Assembly (NCBI GenBank): GCA_003453695.1
Contig: DMNK01000068.1
Coordinates: 19,685-29,071, forward strand
Length of the DNA: 9,387 nucleotides
Direction of reading: 5' to 3'
Source of the DNA: Acidimicrobiaceae bacterium
GTDB lineage: Bacteria; Actinomycetota; Acidimicrobiia; Acidimicrobiales; UBA8190
Shown here: piece by piece, positions 6,425 to 9,387 of the stretch
How the letters are laid out: the number at the start of each line of letters is the position of its first letter
Numbering within the stretch: position 1 is the stretch's first letter
Translations under genes and position numbers: made by a program
Notes under the pieces: generated by a model
Database searches by the model: none
What the model was told of the DNA's origin: nothing
Seen by the model: the letters and a program-made list of their open reading frames with translations, nothing else

Positions 6425-6687
6425 CCACCATCACCCGCGTCCTGGCCTACGGGCTCGGCGCCCTTCTCCTCGCCGGCGTGGTCCTCCTGGCCCTCGCCGG
6501 GGTGTCGGCCGCTGTGGCCCTCGTCATCACGGCCCTGGCCGTGGTGGCGCTCATCATCATGGGCGGCGCCTTCCGGGGGCGGCCGCCGGGCCCGCCGGCG
6601 GCGGATGCCCCGGAGGACGACCGACAGGGGTCGCCGGGGGCGGGTTCCTCGGAGGAGGACGATCGAGACGGGACAATGGAGCGGTGA
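6421..6687 (+). CDS. Small two-helix membrane protein of unknown function between uppS and recO
   Basis: I do not recognise a family for this 88-residue protein. After a short N-terminus (VTTITR), residues ~7-28 and ~30-50 are two almost continuous hydrophobic segments made of Ala, Leu, Val and Ile, ending at Arg52 and Arg54. The last ~36 residues are a soluble tail rich in Pro, Gly, Asp and Glu (an EEDDRD cluster near 78-83). The charges suggest a membrane hairpin with both ends in the cytoplasm. Its GTG overlaps the uppS stop and its TGA overlaps the recO GTG, both as GTGA, so translation is probably coupled on both sides. A gene held this tightly is likely to be real. A link with membrane-associated UppS or with lipid carrier handling is only a guess from position. 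No signal peptide cleavage site is evident. Confidence 0.72.
   Translation: MTTITRVLAYGLGALLLAGVVLLALAGVSAAVALVITALAVVALIIMGGAFRGRPPGPPAADAPEDDRQGSPGAGSSEEDDRDGTMER
6672..6683 (+). promoter_or_regulatory. Possible internal leaderless promoter of recO
   Basis: GACAAT at 6672-6677 ends 6 nt before the recO GTG at 6684, the same spacing as the boxes before the helicase and glyS. It lacks the first T of the -10 consensus, and recO is also coupled to the upstream gene by a GTGA overlap, so this site is weaker. GGAG at 6678-6681 is only 2 nt from the GTG, too close to work as a normal Shine-Dalgarno. Confidence 0.3.
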
Positions 6688-7400
6688 GCCTCTATCGCGA
6701 CGAGGGCGTCGTCCTGCGCACCATGCGCCTGGGGGAGGCTGACCGCATCGTCTCGATCCTGACCCGGGGACACGGCAAGGTGCGGGCTGTGGCCAAAGGG
6801 GTGCGCCGGACCACCTCGAAGTTCGGCGGCCGCCTGGAGCCGCTGTCGCATGTGTCGCTTCTGTGCTGGAAGGGGCGGGAGCTCGACATCGTCAACCAGG
6901 CCGAGGTCCTCGAGACCTTTCGAGCCGTGCGGGAGGACCTGTCGCGGGTGACGAAGGCCTTCACGGTCCTCGAGGTGGCCGACCAGCTCGCCCAGGAGCA
7001 CCACCCAGCACCGGGACTGCACGACATGGTGCTCGGCGCCCTGCGTGCCCTCGAGAGAGAGGACTCGCCGCTGCTCGTCCCGGGCTTCCTGCTGAAGGCG
7101 CTCGCCCTCGAGGGCTCGGCCCCCCTGGTCGAGGTGTGCGCCTCGTGCGGGGCCGAAGCCGAACTGGTGGCCTTCGACCTGCTGCAGGGCGGGGCGCTGT
7201 GCCACGACTGCCGGCGGGGCCGGCCGGTGTCGCCCGCCGCCCTCGACCTGGTGCGCCGGGCTCTGGGCGGTGGCCTGGCCGGGGTGCTGGCCGAGCCGGC
7301 CTCGCCCGTGACCGACGAGGTGGCGGAGCTGGCCGGGGCGGCCATGGAGGTGCACCTGGACCGCCGCCTGCGAAGCCTGCGGGCCACACCGGCCGTCTGA
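6684..7400 (+). CDS. recO: RecO, recombination mediator for RecA loading
   Basis: A 238-residue RecO, which works with RecR (and RecF) to load RecA onto SSB-coated single-stranded DNA and to anneal complementary strands during gap and break repair. The N-terminal OB-fold (~1-80) shows the usual opening YRDEGVVLR, then GEADRIVSILTRGHGKVRAV and the basic stretch AKGVRR with FGGRLEPLS. The helical C-terminal domain includes VPGFLLKALALEG and a four-cysteine zinc site, C-x2-C at 152-155 and C-x2-C at 173-176, as in many RecO proteins. Length is normal for the family. The GTG start at 6684 is shared with the stop of the membrane protein (GTGA). recO beside uppS and close to era is a common actinobacterial arrangement. 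hemW begins 23 nt after the stop. Confidence 0.95.
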   Translation: MSLYRDEGVVLRTMRLGEADRIVSILTRGHGKVRAVAKGVRRTTSKFGGRLEPLSHVSLLCWKGRELDIVNQAEVLETFRAVREDLSRVTKAFTVLEVADQLAQEHHPAPGLHDMVLGALRALEREDSPLLVPGFLLKALALEGSAPLVEVCASCGAEAELVAFDLLQGGALCHDCRRGRPVSPAALDLVRRALGGGLAGVLAEPASPVTDEVAELAGAAMEVHLDRRLRSLRATPAV

Positions 7401-7423
7401 ACTGCGACGGGGTCGAACGCGAC

Positions 7424-8515
7424 GTGCCTGCTCCCTTCGGCGTCTACCTGCACGTGCCGTTCTGCGCGGCGCGTTGCGACTACTGCGCCTTCGCCACCTG
7501 GACCAACCGCGACCACCTCATGGACAGGTACGCGGCGGCGTGCGTGGCCGAGATCGCCGGGGCCCGCTCCGACCAGGCGCTCCCGCCGGCGACGTCGGTG
7601 TTCGTCGGGGGAGGGACGCCGTCTCGGCTGCCCGGCGGGCTCCTCAAGGAGGTCCTCGACCACGTCCCCCGGGCACCGGGGGCCGAGGTCACGGCGGAGT
7701 GCAACCCCGAAGGCGCCACCGAGGAGCTGTTCGGGTGGTGGCGGGCGGCGGGGGTGACGCGCGTCTCGTTCGGCGTGCAGTCGATGGTCCCCCACGTGCT
7801 CGCCGGTCTCGGGCGCCGCCAAGACCCGCGCAGCGTGGGCAGGGCGGTGTCGTTGGCCGGCTCGGCCGGCTTCGCCTGCAGCGTGGATCTCATCTTCGGT
7901 GGGGCCGGTGAGTCGGACGGCGACTGGCGTACGACGCTCGAGGCCGTGTTGGCCCTCGAGCCGCGTCCCGCCCATGTGAGCGCCTACGCCCTCACCGTCG
8001 AGCCGGGGACGCCGCTCGCCGCCGACCCCTGCCGCCACCCTGACGAGGACACCCAGGCCCGGCGCTACCGGACCGCCGAGCGTGTGCTGCGCGGCGCCGG
8101 ATACCGCTGGTACGAGGTGTCCAACTGGGCCGTCCCCGGACAGGAGTGCCGGCACAACCAGCTGTACTGGCGCCAGGGGGACTACCGGGGTTTCGGGTGC
8201 GCCGCCCACTCCCATCACCGGGGCCGCCGGTGGTGGAACATCCGCGCCCCTGAGCGCTACATCGCCGCCGTCACCGCCGGGAGGTCGCCGGTGGCGGGGG
8301 AGGAGGTGCTCGACGACGCCCGGCGCGCCTTCGAACGGCTGGTGCTGGCGCTGCGCACGGCACAGGGTGTGCCGGCCCATGCGGTGCCCGACGACCCCGA
8401 CCTTCGTGGCCTCGTGTCACGGCGCTCAGGTCGTGCCGTCCTCACCGTGCGCGGGCGACTGCTGGCCGACGCCGTGGCGAGACGGCTGCGACTCACCACT
8501 ATCCTGCCCGCATGA
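7424..8515 (+). CDS. hemW: HemW, radical SAM haem chaperone (coproporphyrinogen oxidase-like)
   Basis: A 363-residue radical SAM protein of the HemN/HemW superfamily. The cluster-binding motif C-x3-C-x2-C is at Cys14, Cys18 and Cys21, followed by A-F; the Phe replaces the fourth cysteine of true coproporphyrinogen dehydrogenases, a mark of HemW. GGGTPS (62-67) is the SAM-binding glycine motif, followed by ECNPE (92-96) and SFGVQS (115-120). HNQLYW (244-249) is the HNxxYW motif characteristic of HemW, and GFGCAAHS follows. HemW binds haem and is thought to deliver it to respiratory proteins. Such genes are often misannotated as oxygen-independent coproporphyrinogen III oxidase. The GTG at 7424 is chosen because it starts just before the first strand; the longer upstream open frame overlaps recO. 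No clear ribosome binding site is present. The TGA stop overlaps the glyS ATG (ATGA). Confidence 0.92.
   Translation: MPAPFGVYLHVPFCAARCDYCAFATWTNRDHLMDRYAAACVAEIAGARSDQALPPATSVFVGGGTPSRLPGGLLKEVLDHVPRAPGAEVTAECNPEGATEELFGWWRAAGVTRVSFGVQSMVPHVLAGLGRRQDPRSVGRAVSLAGSAGFACSVDLIFGGAGESDGDWRTTLEAVLALEPRPAHVSAYALTVEPGTPLAADPCRHPDEDTQARRYRTAERVLRGAGYRWYEVSNWAVPGQECRHNQLYWRQGDYRGFGCAAHSHHRGRRWWNIRAPERYIAAVTAGRSPVAGEEVLDDARRAFERLVLALRTAQGVPAHAVPDDPDLRGLVSRRSGRAVLTVRGRLLADAVARRLRLTTILPA
8500..8511 (+). promoter_or_regulatory. Predicted leaderless promoter of glyS inside the end of hemW
   Basis: TATCCT at 8500-8505 matches TAnnnT and is followed by 6 nt and the glyS ATG at 8512, so transcription would start on the A of the ATG. 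It lies within the last codons of hemW (the end of the Thr-Ile-Leu-Pro-Ala tail). No Shine-Dalgarno sequence is visible. glyS could therefore be expressed both from this site and by read-through from hemW. Confidence 0.52.
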
Positions 8516-9387
8516 GTGCGGAGCACGACTCGCAGCTCGACGGCGCCGTCTCGGTGGCGGTGACCGGAGACGGGGCGGCGGCGGCGGCCGACTCGAGCGA
8601 TCTCATGGAGAAGATCGTCAACTTGTGCAAGCGCAGGGGGTTCATCTTCCCGTCGGCGGAGATCTACGGGGGGTTCCGCTCCACCTACGACTACGGCCCG
8701 CTCGGCGTCAACATGCTGCGCAACGTGAAGGACGCCTGGTGGCGGGCCATGGTGCAAGAGCGCGACGAGGTGGTGGGCATCGACGCCGCCATCCTCTCCA
8801 CTCCCAAGATCTGGGAGGCGTCGGGGCACCTGGCCAACTTCACCGATCCCCTCGTCGACTGCCGCAGCTGCCACGAGCGGTGGCGGGCCGACAAGATCGG
8901 TGACCGCTGCCCGAACTGCGGGTCCACCGACCTCACCGAGCCACGGGCCTTCAACCTCATGTTCAAGACCTACGCCGGGCCGGTGGAGAGCGAGGCCACC
9001 GTGGCCTACCTGCGCCCCGAGACGGCGCAGGGCATGTTCGTCAACTTCTTGAACGTGCTGCAGACCACCCGCAAGAAGCCTCCTTTCGGCATCGCCCAGG
9101 TGGGCAAGTCGTTCCGCAACGAGATCACCCCGCAGAACTTCGTGTTCCGGACCCGCGAGTTCGAGCAGATGGAGCTCGAGTACTTCGTCCCGCCCGACGA
9201 GGCCTCCACGTGGTTCGAGTACTGGCTGGAGACGCGCATGGCCTGGTACCGCGATCTCGGCATTCCCGACGACAAGCTCCGCCTGCGCCACCACGAGGCC
9301 GACGAGCTGTCGCACTATTCGGCGGGCACCGCCGACGTGGAATTCCTCTTCCCGTGGGGCTGGGACGAGCTCGAGGGCATCGCCAAC
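8512..9387 (+). CDS. glyS: Glycyl-tRNA synthetase, dimeric (alpha2) type, 3' truncated by window
   Basis: The first 292 residues of a class II glycyl-tRNA synthetase of the single-polypeptide homodimeric type, which charges tRNA-Gly in the cytoplasm. The catalytic core begins at [18 protein letters not shown] (31-48), followed by YGG and YDYGPLG with class II motif 1 features. An inserted zinc-type module has Cys117/Cys120 and Cys133/Cys136 (two C-x2-C pairs). [10 protein letters not shown] (167-176) and motif 2 FRNEI (201-205) with [10 protein letters not shown] are intact. Motif 3 and the anticodon-binding domain lie beyond the window. The first ~31 residues are an Ala/Asp-rich extension not usual in the family; Met32 (8605) would give a more typical start. 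I favour ATG 8512 because of the -10 box 6 nt upstream and the ATGA overlap with hemW. Confidence 0.96.
   Translation, partial: MSAEHDSQLDGAVSVAVTGDGAAAAADSSDLMEKIVNLCKRRGFIFPSAEIYGGFRSTYDYGPLGVNMLRNVKDAWWRAMVQERDEVVGIDAAILSTPKIWEASGHLANFTDPLVDCRSCHERWRADKIGDRCPNCGSTDLTEPRAFNLMFKTYAGPVESEATVAYLRPETAQGMFVNFLNVLQTTRKKPPFGIAQVGKSFRNEITPQNFVFRTREFEQMELEYFVPPDEASTWFEYWLETRMAWYRDLGIPDDKLRLRHHEADELSHYSAGTADVEFLFPWGWDELEGIAN

Noticed and set aside
7413..7418. TCGAAC upstream of hemW, resembling half of an actinobacterial LexA (SOS) box
   Set aside because: The second half GTTCGA is missing at the required 4-nt spacing; the following bases are CGTGCC.
1..9387. Search for CRISPR arrays, insertion sequences, tRNA or rRNA genes, phage or toxin-antitoxin and other defence modules
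   Set aside because: None seen by eye. All space is filled by conserved housekeeping genes and two short intergenic gaps (194 and 119 nt).

Overview
This 9.4 kb window is a stretch of housekeeping chromosome from a very GC-rich bacterium. The near-universal G/C third codon positions, frequent GTG starts, start/stop overlaps of the GTGA/ATGA type and the gene order phoH-ybeY-CNNM/CorC-era ... uppS-recO ... glyS all point to an actinobacterium. The low-complexity inserts in YbeY and Era suggest a deep branch, perhaps Acidimicrobiia, but that is only an inference. I see no CRISPR array, insertion sequence, prophage, tRNA, rRNA or defence system.

Layout. (1) 1-3127, plus strand: a tightly packed run of the 3' end of phoH, then ybeY, a CNNM/CorC-type membrane transporter and era, with gaps of 14, 18 and 4 nt. 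This is an RNA and ribosome maturation block (PhoH, YbeY endoribonuclease, Era GTPase) with a divalent-cation transporter embedded in it. (2) 3121-5175, minus strand: a DinG/YoaA-like iron-sulfur DNA helicase, convergent with era and overlapping its 3' end by 7 bp. (3) 5176-5369: a 194-nt divergent intergenic region. It holds a probable leaderless promoter for the helicase on the minus strand and an extended -10 promoter with a roughly 90-nt leader for the cold-shock gene on the plus strand. (4) 5370-5573: a cold-shock protein, followed by a perfect 10-bp GC hairpin that looks like a terminator. (5) 5693-9387, plus strand: uppS, an 88-residue two-helix membrane protein, recO, hemW and the 5' part of glyS. 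Most of these genes are joined by 4-nt start/stop overlaps.

How the genes relate. The units cover rRNA/ribosome maturation (ybeY, era), cell-wall lipid carrier synthesis (uppS), DNA repair (recO, helicase), haem handling (hemW) and translation (glyS). They share an ancient gene neighbourhood more than a single pathway.

The most useful non-gene signal is a repeated promoter pattern. A -10-like hexamer ends 6-7 nt before the start codons of the helicase, uppS and glyS, and more weakly recO. This predicts leaderless mRNAs. The genes inside operons (ybeY, the transporter, era, the small membrane protein, hemW) lack it. The least characterised gene is the small membrane protein between uppS and recO.
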